Shown in pieces: positions 25,192 through 33,802 of a stretch of 38,214 nucleotides of DNA; position 1 is the stretch's first letter; every line of letters begins with the position of its first letter. A program made the translations under genes and the position numbers. The stretch is from assembly GCA_029211095.1 (NCBI GenBank), contig JARGFS010000013.1, forward strand, positions 1 through 38,214, written 5' to 3'. The notes under the pieces were generated by a model. That model saw only the letters and a list, made by a program, of their open reading frames with translations, did no database searches and was not told the origin of the DNA. Source of the DNA: a bacterium. GTDB lineage: Bacteria > Zixibacteria > MSB-5A5 > GN15 > FEB-12.

Positions 25192-25647
25192 GGGTAGCAC
25201 CCTGACCCTGCCGTTGGCAGGGCAAAGACAAACTCCAAAACTAAGTCATGCTGACTGGCAGTGCCAGTTGGCCCGTCGAAGCATGATTTCTAACATGCTA
25301 AATGCGCGGCAGGTCTCCCGCTTGTCCTGAGCTTGTCGAAGGGGCCCGCGCGATCTCAGATTATGCGGTGCATGATTCCTATCCGGAGCGAATCACCCTT
25401 CGACAAGCTCAGGGTGACTTGGGACCGGAGGGATTAGGTCGCCCACGGCTTGCCGCGGACGCCAAGAGAGACGGCTGCTGTTTGAATAGTGCCGCCGCAA
25501 GCGGTGGACAGCTTCTTTGTACCCCACCCAACGAGTCGGTTTATTTTTCACTGACGTCAATCTAAATATTTAACGCACAATGAATGATGAGATACGAATA
25601 CAAAGTTTTTAATTTCGCACCAGAGTCAAAATCCGGATACTTACCAC
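25192..25647. other. Intergenic region with inverted repeats
   Basis: No credible gene. It contains a CCCTGCC-GTT-GGCAGGG hairpin at 25206-25222 without a T-run, a short palindrome ACTGGCA-G-TGCCAGT near 25253, and the 18-base inverted repeat pair listed separately. Two frames of 82 and 87 codons here have no family resemblance. No fluoride riboswitch is seen before crcB. Confidence 0.6.
25326..25413. repeat. REP-like 18-bp inverted repeat pair
   Basis: CCTGAGCTTGTCGAAGGG at 25326-25343 and its exact reverse complement at 25396-25413, 52 bases apart. The core CTGAGCTTGTCGAAG is a motif I know as a dispersed extragenic repeat in many bacterial genomes. It may be a small non-autonomous repeat unit. 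Confidence 0.7.
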
Positions 25648-26028
25648 ATGACCAACTTGTTGATTATAGGTCTTGGTGGATTTATTGGCGCCATTGCACG
25701 CTACGGTATCTCCGGGCTGGTTCAAAGCCGCACCGAATCCCTTTTTCCGTATGGCACGCTGGCGGTAAACCTTCTCGGCTGCCTGATGCTGGGCTGTCTG
25801 CTTTACTTCATCGAAGACCGCGCCATGATTTCTATGAACACCCGTCTGTTTCTGACTGTCGGCGTTATGGGGGCGCTAACGACTTTCTCAACCTTTGGGT
25901 ATGAGACAGTGCAGCTCTTTCAGTATCGTGAGTTCGAAATGGCCATGTTGAATATTGCAGGCAATATTATTCTGGGTGTGGGTGGGTTCTGGTTAGGTCG
26001 GATGATTATGCGGGCGATAAACCTATGA
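25648..26028 (+). CDS. crcB: Fluoride ion channel CrcB/Fluc
   Basis: A 126-residue protein with four transmembrane segments that exports fluoride as a dual-topology dimer. GGFIGAIARYGIS (residues ~10-22), GTLAVNLLGCLMLG with the conserved Asn41, and GALTTFSTFGYET with the Phe-box/Thr residues are diagnostic. The ribosome site is weak. The DUF190 gene follows nine bases after the stop, a common pairing. No fluoride riboswitch is seen upstream. Confidence 0.95.
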   Translation: MTNLLIIGLGGFIGAIARYGISGLVQSRTESLFPYGTLAVNLLGCLMLGCLLYFIEDRAMISMNTRLFLTVGVMGALTTFSTFGYETVQLFQYREFEMAMLNIAGNIILGVGGFWLGRMIMRAINL

Positions 26029-26037
26029 GGTGTGCTT

Positions 26038-26379
26038 ATGAAAATCGAAGGTGACGGAAAGCTCCTCCGGATTCTGGTTGGAGAGAATGATCGTTGGGAG
26101 GGGAAACCGCTCTGGGAAGCAATAATACTGACAGCGCGGGAACTCGGTCTGGCCGGTGCGACCGCTGTTAGAGGGATCGCCGGATATGGAGCTAACAGCC
26201 GGATTCACACTACCAAAGTGCTGCGGTTGTCAGAAGACCTTCCGGTGCTGATTGAGATTGTCGACAAAGCGGAACGAATTGATACAATTATTCCGCACCT
26301 TGATCGGATGGTGGAAGAGGGATTGATCACGACCGAGAAAGCGCATATCATTGCCTACCGGCACAAGACGGAAGAGTAG
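26038..26379 (+). CDS. DUF190 family protein
   Basis: A 113-residue protein. The ATG at 26038 has GAGG seven bases upstream; an in-frame GTG at 26032 is less likely. GDGKLLRILVGENDRWEGKP, LWEAIILTARELGLAGATAVRGIAGYG and SEDLPVLIEIVDKAERID are the DUF190 pattern, a PII-like ferredoxin fold. The gene often sits beside crcB, as here, and may sense or regulate channel activity, but no reaction is established. Confidence 0.92.
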   Translation: MKIEGDGKLLRILVGENDRWEGKPLWEAIILTARELGLAGATAVRGIAGYGANSRIHTTKVLRLSEDLPVLIEIVDKAERIDTIIPHLDRMVEEGLITTEKAHIIAYRHKTEE

Positions 26380-26411
26380 GATAGAGCCAGTTGAGATAAT
26401 GGAGATTTGAA

Positions 26412-27032
26412 TTGAATACGACATTAAGTTTGGATGAGCTTGCTCGCCATATTTCAGCAAATATTTTGCAGTCTGTTACAGATGATGTGACTTGGATTTT
26501 TCTCGGGTATAAACGGAGACCTAAGCGAGGAAAACTTTTTAGGCGATTTGTCTCGAAAGAGAAGCTGTGGCTTGAAGATTCGATAAAACGGGAATTGTTC
26601 CTTTCAACTTGGATTGAGTATTGGGATATTTTAGGTAATCTCTTGTCTATTGAAGTACACACTAGAATCAATGCATATATACTGGCAATGTTCATTGAAG
26701 AACATCGATCTGTGGGAAGACTGTATAAGTTTTTCCAAATACCCGACGAGACTACTGCCGTGGATTTTGTATGTCAAGGTTTGGTTCAGTATGCTTGTGC
26801 AGACAAACCAGGTCGCACAAAACTGTTTTTGGAACGAATCTCGGATCGTGTAACGAATAGAGCTACACTGGCGAGACTAGTGACAGGGACAGCCAAATAC
26901 TACACTTATTGGCCACAGTCTATCAGGATAGCACTTGAGAATTATGTATCGGAGAGTTCTTTGACCGGAGATATTGAAGTTATCGACCCTCGATTTATTC
27001 GGTTGATTGAACAAGTGAAGTCTACGATTTAA
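26412..27032 (+). CDS. Orphan protein, AT-rich gene
   Basis: A 206-residue frame from a TTG with GGAG seven bases before it. I do not recognise the family. The product is largely helical with many aromatic and basic residues (WIFLGYKRRPKRGKLFRRF), no signal peptide and no clear membrane segment. Its bases are noticeably richer in A and T and its codons less like those of the neighbours, so it may be a recent arrival. Nothing nearby shows mobility. The lack of stop codons over 620 bases and the ribosome site support a real gene. Confidence 0.6.
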   Translation: MNTTLSLDELARHISANILQSVTDDVTWIFLGYKRRPKRGKLFRRFVSKEKLWLEDSIKRELFLSTWIEYWDILGNLLSIEVHTRINAYILAMFIEEHRSVGRLYKFFQIPDETTAVDFVCQGLVQYACADKPGRTKLFLERISDRVTNRATLARLVTGTAKYYTYWPQSIRIALENYVSESSLTGDIEVIDPRFIRLIEQVKSTI

Positions 27033-27114
27033 TAATATACTTTCCGTCCCAAACAAGTTTGAGACGGCCACCCGGTAAAAGAGAAGATCAATCAGGGCGA
27101 ATGCGGGAGATGCC

Positions 27115-27897
27115 TTACCGTTTCTGTACCACCGCGCAAATTCGATATGTGTCGCGCGCCACACTTGCAAATTGATAGCAGCGATAGTATCCCTTGACGG
27201 CAAAACCAACCTCGCGAAGCAGTTTCTTAAGAAGTGGATTTGAGTAAGCCCGCTCAGTATGCACTTCCTCAAACCTCTCCCACTTACCGTTCCTCTGTTC
27301 CTCGAAAAATGTAGCATGGACGTGCGCCCGTTCCTTTTTGGCATCGTACTCGTTGCGCCAGATCCAGGCGATACCTTCTTTTTCTCCGGCGTAGACCTGT
27401 CCATCCCAGAGGGTGCGGAGCGCGATCAGGGTGTTCATGTCGAAAACGAACCAGCCCCCCTCTTTCAGATGTGAGTGAACAGACTTGAATGCGCGCTTTA
27501 GATCACGCTGGGTCAGCAGATAGTTCAAAGAATCGTAGAAGCAGGTAATGAGATCAAAGCGGCACTGTTCTCCACTTTTGGTGTCGAGCAGTTTGAAGTT
27601 TGGAAGTTGCTTGTGGTACAGTTTGATCTTGCGGCCTTTTAGTTTTTTGGCCGCCTGGGCCAGCATGTAGCTGCTCCCATCCAGCCCGGACATCTTGATG
27701 CCAAGTTGAGAGAGGAGATCAATGGCTGTTCCGGTTCCGCAGCAGAGGTCCAGTCCAATCTCCGGTCTGATTCCATGTTTCTTAAAAATCCGATGACAGT
27801 ACTCAACCATCAGTTTGGAGTGCATGTCGGCGTTCATTGCGTCATAGACGGAGGCAAATCGATTATACTGCTCGTGCTTCTGCTTCTCTTTTGGCAA
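27115..27897 (-). CDS. Class I SAM-dependent methyltransferase
   Basis: A 260-residue protein starting at TTG, with AAGGCGG upstream. It opens with YNRFASVYDAMNADMHSKLM, and motif I is IGLDLCCGTGTAIDLLSQLG (residues ~47-66). LDGSSYMLAQAAKK and FDLITCFYDSLNYLL follow, then LKEGGWFVFDMN. This is the pattern of small-molecule or protein methyltransferases of the methyltransf_11/25 group. The acceptor is unknown. It stands alone on the minus strand. Confidence 0.85.
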   Translation of the reverse strand: MPKEKQKHEQYNRFASVYDAMNADMHSKLMVEYCHRIFKKHGIRPEIGLDLCCGTGTAIDLLSQLGIKMSGLDGSSYMLAQAAKKLKGRKIKLYHKQLPNFKLLDTKSGEQCRFDLITCFYDSLNYLLTQRDLKRAFKSVHSHLKEGGWFVFDMNTLIALRTLWDGQVYAGEKEGIAWIWRNEYDAKKERAHVHATFFEEQRNGKWERFEEVHTERAYSNPLLKKLLREVGFAVKGYYRCYQFASVARDTYRICAVVQKR

Positions 27898-28069
27898 ATC
27901 AGGCCGCCTTTCAATCTCTAAGCTGTTCTACTGATTTAAGTTGACTTGCAAGCCAATATCGACCTTTCGTGATATTGATTGCAAGCGATTTGAATGAATA
28001 TTCGATTGATTGCCGGGTAATGTATATGAACCGGGCCGAGACTATCCCGGTGATAACCAAGGAGTCACT

Positions 28070-28498
28070 ATGGAAAACATTGTCTGGATATGGCTGGCCG
28101 CGGCTGTGATTTTCTTGATAATTGAGCTGGCCACACCAACGCTGATATTTATCTGCTTTGTGGCGGCAGCTGTTGTCTCTGGCGTATACTCGTTCTTTGC
28201 TCCGGAGTCGTACTATTGGCAGATTGGGATATTTGTAGCGGTTTCCGTAGTACTGCTTCCGCTTACGCGCAAGTTTGCCAAGAGAATCAGCCATGATTCG
28301 CCGCAACTCTCAAATGTCGATGCTCTCCTTGGCACGGTTGCCCTGGTCACCAAAGCGATTGACCCTGATCTTGGGGGACAGGTACGCGTTGAAGGAGAAG
28401 TATGGTGCGCGGTGGCGGGAGAGCCAATTGCTGAAAACTCAAAGGTGAAAGTTGTCTCCGTTTCCGGTACCAAACTATTGGTTGAGAAACTTTCATAG
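28070..28498 (+). CDS. NfeD-like membrane protein
   Basis: A 142-residue protein from the ATG at 28070, with AAGGAG five bases upstream. Two or three membrane segments (WIWLAAAVIFLIIELATPTLIF) are followed by a C-terminal OB-fold NfeD domain (residues ~80-140: LLGTVALVTKAIDPDLGGQV, VKVVSVSGTKLLVEKL). It is the short NfeD type that pairs with an SPFH protein, encoded 13 bases downstream. Together they shape membrane microdomains or partner a membrane protease. Confidence 0.9.
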   Translation: MENIVWIWLAAAVIFLIIELATPTLIFICFVAAAVVSGVYSFFAPESYYWQIGIFVAVSVVLLPLTRKFAKRISHDSPQLSNVDALLGTVALVTKAIDPDLGGQVRVEGEVWCAVAGEPIAENSKVKVVSVSGTKLLVEKLS

Positions 28499-28511
28499 AA
28501 AGGATATAGAA

Positions 28512-29468
28512 ATGAATTTGGTCTTACTATTTTTGGCTGCGGCGGTTGTGTTTGCTTTCATAATCGTGGCCATGTCGATAAGGATAATCCGGCCATTCGA
28601 AAAAGGGCTGGTCGAACGACTCGGAAAATACCAGCGCCTTCTTGATCCCGGATTGAATCTAATCGCACCGTTTTTTGATACGGTGATAAAGGTCGACATG
28701 CGCGAGGTTGTGCTCGATGTACCACCACAGCTGGTGATTACAAGAGATAATGTTGGGGTCGAAGTTGACGCTATAATCTATGCCCAGGTGACCGACCCGG
28801 TTCGCTCCCGTTATGAAATTGCCAACTACATTATCGCGGCGACAAAACTGGCCCAGACAAATCTTCGTAATGTTATCGGAGAATTGGATCTCGATGCCTG
28901 TCTTTCTTCGCGCGATGAGGTCAACGCTCAGCTTCGCGATGTTCTCGATATCGCCACCGACAAGTGGGGTGTCAAAGTTAATCGTGTTGAGTTGCAGCGG
29001 ATAGACCCGCCGCGCGACATTACCGATGCTATGAGCCGACAGATGAAAGCGGAACGGGAAAAGCGTGCCACGATTCTTGGTGCCGAAGCGGTCAAGCAGT
29101 CTGAGATCACCAAAGCCGAGGGGTACAAGCTGTCGCAGATTCTCGAAGCTGAAGGGGATGCCGAAGCTGTCAAGAAGAAGGCCGATGCTGAGAAGTACCG
29201 TCAGCTTACCGTAGCGCTGGGTGAAGCGGAAGCGATCAACTCTGTCTTTACGGCCATCCACAAGGGGAAACCGGACGACAAACTGATTACGCTGAAGTAT
29301 CTGGAAATGCTGCCACGCCTGGCTGACAACAAGGCGAACAAAATTTTCCTGCCGTATGAAGCCAGCGGAATAATCTCCAGCCTGGCCGCTATGGTGGAAG
29401 GAATCAAGCCGAACGGAACGGCTGAGGAAGAGGCTCCGGCTCCCAAGCCGATGGAATCAATTTCCTGA
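28512..29468 (+). CDS. SPFH/band-7 (stomatin-like) membrane protein
   Basis: A 318-residue protein with one N-terminal membrane helix (residues 3-22), then a band-7 domain: IIRPFEKGLVERLGKYQRLL, PGLNLIAPFFDTVIKVDMRE, VGVEVDAIIYAQVTDP and GELDLDACLSSRDEVNAQLR. A long Ala/Glu-rich coiled coil follows (AEREKRATILGAEAVKQSEI and beyond, ~175-245). It matches the QmcA/stomatin group that operates with NfeD. AAAGGA precedes the ATG at 28512. A terminator follows at 29505. Confidence 0.93.
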   Translation: MNLVLLFLAAAVVFAFIIVAMSIRIIRPFEKGLVERLGKYQRLLDPGLNLIAPFFDTVIKVDMREVVLDVPPQLVITRDNVGVEVDAIIYAQVTDPVRSRYEIANYIIAATKLAQTNLRNVIGELDLDACLSSRDEVNAQLRDVLDIATDKWGVKVNRVELQRIDPPRDITDAMSRQMKAEREKRATILGAEAVKQSEITKAEGYKLSQILEAEGDAEAVKKKADAEKYRQLTVALGEAEAINSVFTAIHKGKPDDKLITLKYLEMLPRLADNKANKIFLPYEASGIISSLAAMVEGIKPNGTAEEEAPAPKPMESIS

Positions 29469-29504
29469 GCAGAGTTTCTCTTCCACTACAGGGATGTTGA
29501 ACAG

Positions 29505-29535
29505 AAAGGGCGGTTCGCAAGCGCGGACCGCCTTT
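29505..29535 (+). terminator. Terminator hairpin after the NfeD-SPFH operon
   Basis: AAAGGGCGGTTCGC pairs with GCGGACCGCCTTT (one mismatch and one G-T), with a tight loop around 29519. The T-run is short, so strength is uncertain. It lies 37 bases after the SPFH stop. Confidence 0.65.
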
Positions 29536-29575
29536 ATCTGTATAATAGACAGAACCAAAGGGGCCAATCTACGGT

Positions 29576-29604
29576 TTGACTTATGAGACCATAAGGCGTA
29601 ACAT
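29576..29604 (+). promoter_or_regulatory. Sigma-70-type promoter of the amrB-amrA gene
   Basis: TTGACT at 29576-29581 and TAACAT at 29599-29604 with a 17-base spacer. The start of transcription would be near 29611, 44 bases before the ATG at 29655. Confidence 0.6.
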
Positions 29605-29654
29605 AGCGGTAGAAAGAACGATGGTATCAAGACCGGGAGTAGTAACTTAGAGCA

Positions 29655-31094
29655 ATGTCAGACTCACAGGATCAAATACGCAAACCAGCCGTGGCCGGTC
29701 TCTTCTACCCGGCAGCAGCGGTTGAACTAAGCCGCACAGTGGCCGGATATTATAGCGAAGTCGACAAGGTCCCGGTAGTGGGACATCCGGCCGGGCTGAT
29801 TGTCCCGCACGCCGGTTATCCGTATTCTGGCAAGACAGCTGCCAAAGCTTTTAAGCTGCTCGAAGGACAGGAGTATGATTCGGTCGTAATTGTCTCTCCA
29901 TCGCACGCCGGTCTGTTCAGGGGATCATCAGTTTTTGACGGAAAAGGTTATCAAACTCCTATCGGTGTCGTAGAGATTGACATGGAACTGTCTGAAAAGA
30001 TTGCTGATATCCATCCGCTGGTATATTTATCCAATGTGGGGCATGCCTCCGGCAGTGCCCGGGGAGAACATGCTCTTGAAGTGCAGTTGCCATTTCTCCA
30101 AGTGGTTCTTGGCAATTTCAAAATGGTCGCCATTGTCATGGGGGACCAGGAAGCAGATTCAATCAGCGCGCTGGGGGAGACTCTGGCGGCGGTACTGAAA
30201 AATAGAAACAGCCTGATCATTGCTTCCAGCGACCTCTCGCATTTTCATACTGAGAAAGAGGCCCGCAAGCTGGACATGTCCGTCCAAAGAGCAGTAGAGC
30301 AGTACGACTCGGCCAAGCTGCTCAAGTCATTGGAAAAGGGGGAAGGGGAAGCATGCGGGGGCGGAGTTATGGCTGCAGTTATGATGGCTACCCGGAAACT
30401 TGGGGCGGACAACGTAAAATTTCTGGAATACACAACTTCGGGCGCGACCACCGGCGACTTTGACGAAGTGGTCGGTTACATGTCTGCCGCTATTATGACC
30501 GACAAGAAAATAGAGAAAAAAGATACCGTTTTAGGGCAGCGCCAGGCAGTCATGAAAGGGGAAGAACCTCTGACCGATGAGGCGGGGAAAGAACTCAAGA
30601 AGATTGCCCGCGAAGCTATTGAAGCCAAACTGAAGGATAAAAAGTACACCGTCCCTGAATCCGAGCAGTTGTCCCAGAAAAGAGGCCTCTTTGTCACGAT
30701 CAGTCTCAATGGGGAACTTCGCGGCTGTATCGGTCGTATCCGGGGAGACCGTCCGCTTTATGATGGCGTGGCCGAGATGGCTGTCGCGGCTGCTTTTGAA
30801 GACCCCAGGTTTGAGCAGTTGACCAACGAGGAGTTTGAACAGCTGGAGATTGAGGTTTCAGTCCTGTCCAAGCTTCAGCGAGTGCGTGAGTTTGACCAGA
30901 TCAAAGTTGGAACACACGGTTTGATGATCAAGCTGGACTTCAACTCCGGCCTTTTGCTGCCGCAGGTGGCAACCGAGCATGGTTGGAACAATGTTGAGTT
31001 TATTGAGCAGACCTGCCTCAAGGCGGGGCTTCCCAAGAACAGCTACAAGGACAAGTTTGCCGAAGTCTACACTTTCACCGCGCAGGTGTTTTAG
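29655..31094 (+). CDS. AmrB-AmrA (MEMO1-AMMECR1) fusion protein
   Basis: A 479-residue protein joining two partners of the AmmeMemoRadiSam set. Residues ~8-270 are the MEMO1/AmrB domain: RKPAVAGLFYP at the start, IVPHAGYPYSG with His52, EHALEVQLPFLQ and ASSDLSHFH, positions that hold the metal-binding histidines. Residues ~300-479 are the AMMECR1/AmrA domain, with the family signature ELRGCIGRI, GVAEMAVAAAFEDPRF and the C-terminal GLMIKLDFNSGLLLPQVA. The third partner, the radical SAM enzyme AmrS, is not in the window. The set's function is not settled. The fusion fixes a one-to-one ratio of the two proteins. Confidence 0.95.
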   Translation: MSDSQDQIRKPAVAGLFYPAAAVELSRTVAGYYSEVDKVPVVGHPAGLIVPHAGYPYSGKTAAKAFKLLEGQEYDSVVIVSPSHAGLFRGSSVFDGKGYQTPIGVVEIDMELSEKIADIHPLVYLSNVGHASGSARGEHALEVQLPFLQVVLGNFKMVAIVMGDQEADSISALGETLAAVLKNRNSLIIASSDLSHFHTEKEARKLDMSVQRAVEQYDSAKLLKSLEKGEGEACGGGVMAAVMMATRKLGADNVKFLEYTTSGATTGDFDEVVGYMSAAIMTDKKIEKKDTVLGQRQAVMKGEEPLTDEAGKELKKIAREAIEAKLKDKKYTVPESEQLSQKRGLFVTISLNGELRGCIGRIRGDRPLYDGVAEMAVAAAFEDPRFEQLTNEEFEQLEIEVSVLSKLQRVREFDQIKVGTHGLMIKLDFNSGLLLPQVATEHGWNNVEFIEQTCLKAGLPKNSYKDKFAEVYTFTAQVF

Positions 31095-31174
31095 GGGCGG
31101 GCTTTAGCATTTCAGCTCTGGTTGAGCAAGCAAACAGACTTGTCTGGAGCTTTCACATTCCCTAAATTCCCTTT

Positions 31175-32182
31175 ATGCATGATTCCGGTTCTTCACAAAG
31201 TCAATCTGTGCTCGTCACCGGAGCAAACGGATTTGTCGGCACTCGGCTCTGTCGTCATCTGCACGCCAAGGGCTACCATGTTATAGCCGGTGTGCGGAAA
31301 TCGGCCGATCTATCCCTGCTCAAAGAGACCCCCGTGGAATACCGCTGCGGCGATGTCACTCAGCCTGGCACGCTTGCGGAGATGGTTAAAGACGTTGATT
31401 ATATCTGTCACAGCGCCGGGCTGACCAAAGCAAAAAGGATACAGCAGCTGTACGATGTCAACGAGACAGGCACCCGGAATCTGTTTAAAGCTATCGTTGA
31501 TCATAATCCGAATTTGAAGAAAGTGCTGCTGATCTCTTCGCTGGCCGTGGTCGGCGGCTCCCGGAACGGGGAAAAGATCACGGAAGAAAGTAAACCGCGC
31601 CCAATCACGCACTATGCCAAATCAAAGCTGGCCGGTGAACGGACGGCGCTGGAGTTTAAGGAAAAGTTCCCGTTAGTTGTCATTCGGCCGCACGGTGTTT
31701 ATGGGCCGGGGGACAAAGAGGTGTTCAGCTTTTTTGATACGGTCAACAAGGGGATCAAGCCATATGTGGGGAATCCGGAAAGATTTCTCCAGATGGTCCA
31801 TGTCGATGATCTCTGCAATGCTATCGAGAAAGCATTGACCGCCAAAACCGCAAGCGGCGCTATCTATAGCATTTGTGAAAATCAATCATACAGTATGAAA
31901 GAGATGATTGGACTGCTGGAACAGGCGTCCGGGAAAAAAGCATACGTGGTGCGGATTCCGGGTTGGCTTTTCAGGCTGATCGGGATGATTTCCGGTTCGC
32001 TGTTCAAACTGGTTGGGGCGGCACCGATGTTGACCGGTGACAAAGCGGAGGAACTACTGGCCGCCTGGGAGGTTTCAACAGAAAAGGGTAAGCGGGATCT
32101 GCAGTTTGAAGCAAGAATCCCGTTTGAACGTGGCGCCAAGGAAACTTTTGAATGGTATCGGAAGGAAGGCTGGCTGAAGTGA
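31175..32182 (+). CDS. Extended SDR / NAD(P)-dependent epimerase-reductase (first)
   Basis: A 335-residue enzyme with the Rossmann dinucleotide motif VLVTGANGFVGTRL (residues 12-25), the acidic/polar segment GDVTQPGTL, and the catalytic YAKSK (Tyr-x-x-x-Lys, ~147-151) after ISSLAVVGG. It resembles the nucleoside-diphosphate-sugar epimerase and dihydroflavonol/3-beta-hydroxysteroid reductase groups. A hydrophobic C-terminal segment (GWLFRLIGMISGSLFKLVG) suggests membrane contact or a lipid substrate. It begins a four-gene operon; its stop overlaps the next start (TGATG). Confidence 0.87.
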   Translation: MHDSGSSQSQSVLVTGANGFVGTRLCRHLHAKGYHVIAGVRKSADLSLLKETPVEYRCGDVTQPGTLAEMVKDVDYICHSAGLTKAKRIQQLYDVNETGTRNLFKAIVDHNPNLKKVLLISSLAVVGGSRNGEKITEESKPRPITHYAKSKLAGERTALEFKEKFPLVVIRPHGVYGPGDKEVFSFFDTVNKGIKPYVGNPERFLQMVHVDDLCNAIEKALTAKTASGAIYSICENQSYSMKEMIGLLEQASGKKAYVVRIPGWLFRLIGMISGSLFKLVGAAPMLTGDKAEELLAAWEVSTEKGKRDLQFEARIPFERGAKETFEWYRKEGWLK

Positions 32183-32598
32183 TGTCTATCCCCCTTATGA
32201 TCTACTGCCTGGTTGTTGCTGGCGTATATCTTCTGTTGACCAGCGCCATCCTGCAGTGGATTGAAAAGAAACTGAAACTGGCCGAGCCTCTCCCACCGGA
32301 ATTACGCGAAGAGACCGGGTTTGGCTGGTTCATGACCAACTATATTATGGAATTTCTTTTCTATGTCACTATCCCCACGATGGCATACGGCTTTTTGTAT
32401 GTTGTTCTTCCACTGGAAGGAATTCGGGCCGGAATTGCGGCCACCCTGGTGGCATTCACGCTTGGGGCGGTCCCATTCACGATGGGGATCACCCTGCGGG
32501 TCAAACTGCCGGTGCCATTGGTGATGTTCTCGCTCCTGTCGCTCTTGATTAAGCTGGGAGGGGCCCTGGCTCTGATAGGTTACCTTTACGCCTTATGA
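32182..32598 (+). CDS. Small integral membrane protein
   Basis: 138 residues with four predicted membrane segments (MIYCLVVAGVYLLLTSAIL, FLFYVTIPTMAYGFLYVVL, IAATLVAFTLGAVPFTMGI, LVMFSLLSLLIKLGGALAL). The ATG overlaps the SDR stop by one base. I do not recognise the family. Between two SDRs and a PLP enzyme, it may anchor that pathway at the membrane; this is inference. Confidence 0.75.
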   Translation: MSIPLMIYCLVVAGVYLLLTSAILQWIEKKLKLAEPLPPELREETGFGWFMTNYIMEFLFYVTIPTMAYGFLYVVLPLEGIRAGIAATLVAFTLGAVPFTMGITLRVKLPVPLVMFSLLSLLIKLGGALALIGYLYAL

Positions 32599-32608
32599 AA
32601 GTTATAAG

Positions 32609-33802
32609 ATGAAATCAAAGTCTGAGATAGAGAAAAAATTCCAGGCGGCCCGTCGCCTGTTTCCACACACCAAAAAGGTGACCTATTTCAACGCCGCCTC
32701 GTATGGTCCGTTCTCCACGCTGGTACAGAGAGCAATTGAAGATAATGTCAAACTGAGGCTGCATGTAACCAGAGATGACTCGCACGATGCGTTTGAAACA
32801 GCTGACCAGCTCCGTTCCACGTTCGCCAAATTCATCGGTGCCCGCATGAAGGAAGTAGGCGTGGGGCTCAATACGACCATGGGACTCAACATTGCCGCTT
32901 TTGGATTACCGCTTAAGAAGGGGGACGAGATACTTTTGTCCGATGTGGAATTTCCGGCCGCTGTCTACACCTGGCGGGCGGCCGCTGAAACCAGAGGGCT
33001 GAAACTGAAGATGGTTCCTTCGACTGATCGGAAATTCGATATCGAAAAACTAAACCAGGCAATAACCAAAAAGAGCCGGGTGCTGTGCATTTCTTACGTT
33101 CAATTTTTCAACGGCTACAAGAATGATCTGAAAGTGCTGGCGGAGATTTGTAAAAAGCACAACCTGTATTTTGTTGTCGATGGTATCCAGGGGATGGGGG
33201 TGGAGCCAATCAATGTTCGCAAGTTGGGCATTGATATTTTCTCGTCTGGTTGTCAGAAATGGATGCTTTCGCCGCAAGGGTGCGGCTTTTTCTACCTGTC
33301 CGAGAAGATTCAGAAACAACTGTCCCCGCCGTTTATGAGTTGGCTGGGCGTTGACTGGAAGGTGCAGTTCACGGACCTGTTCCGGTTTGACCTGCCTTAT
33401 TTTGAATCCGCCCGTAAGTATGAGATGGGTTACTACGTGGTTCAGAATCTACTGGCCATGAAAGCATCGGCCACGATATTCTCCGACCTCGGGATTGGTA
33501 ATATCAAAAAACATAACTATGAGCTGATTGACCGTCTGGCCGATTACATAAGCGGTAATAAGTTCTACAGGATAACTTCCTCAATGGAACCCCGGCACCG
33601 TTCAAGCATTTTTACTTTCACTTGCCCCGGTTATAAAGAGCTGCACAGGATGCTTCTGAAAGAGAGAGTGATTCTGGTACAGCGCGAAGGTTCCATTCGG
33701 GTTTCGGTGCACCTGTATAACAATCAGGCCGATGTTGATCGCTTGATCGGTCTGCTTGAGAGTTTTTCAGCCAAAAGCAAAGCAGCTGGCGGAGCGGCAT
33801 GA
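32609..33802 (+). CDS. Class V PLP aminotransferase / cysteine desulfurase-like enzyme
   Basis: A 397-residue fold-type I enzyme. VTYFNAASYGPFS near the N-terminus, GLNTTMGLNIAAF, FVVDGIQGMGVEPINV with the PLP-ring Asp (~190), and SSGCQKWMLSPQGCGF with the Schiff-base lysine (~216) place it in the SufS/IscS-like class V family. No cysteine-containing catalytic loop typical of cysteine desulfurases is clear, so an isopenicillin-N-epimerase-like or other group is possible. It follows the membrane protein by ten bases and overlaps the next gene by four (ATGA). Confidence 0.85.
   Translation: MKSKSEIEKKFQAARRLFPHTKKVTYFNAASYGPFSTLVQRAIEDNVKLRLHVTRDDSHDAFETADQLRSTFAKFIGARMKEVGVGLNTTMGLNIAAFGLPLKKGDEILLSDVEFPAAVYTWRAAAETRGLKLKMVPSTDRKFDIEKLNQAITKKSRVLCISYVQFFNGYKNDLKVLAEICKKHNLYFVVDGIQGMGVEPINVRKLGIDIFSSGCQKWMLSPQGCGFFYLSEKIQKQLSPPFMSWLGVDWKVQFTDLFRFDLPYFESARKYEMGYYVVQNLLAMKASATIFSDLGIGNIKKHNYELIDRLADYISGNKFYRITSSMEPRHRSSIFTFTCPGYKELHRMLLKERVILVQREGSIRVSVHLYNNQADVDRLIGLLESFSAKSKAAGGAA

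Noticed and set aside
25302-25565. An 87-codon frame after FmdB
   Set aside because: It consists largely of the inverted-repeat sequence and has no ribosome site or protein-like pattern.
25500-25647. Fluoride riboswitch upstream of crcB
   Set aside because: I looked for the conserved GG-x-GATGG start and the CTGATG/CC pairing segments and did not find them.
25584-25904. A 106-codon frame overlapping crcB
   Set aside because: It runs out of frame through a clear crcB gene.
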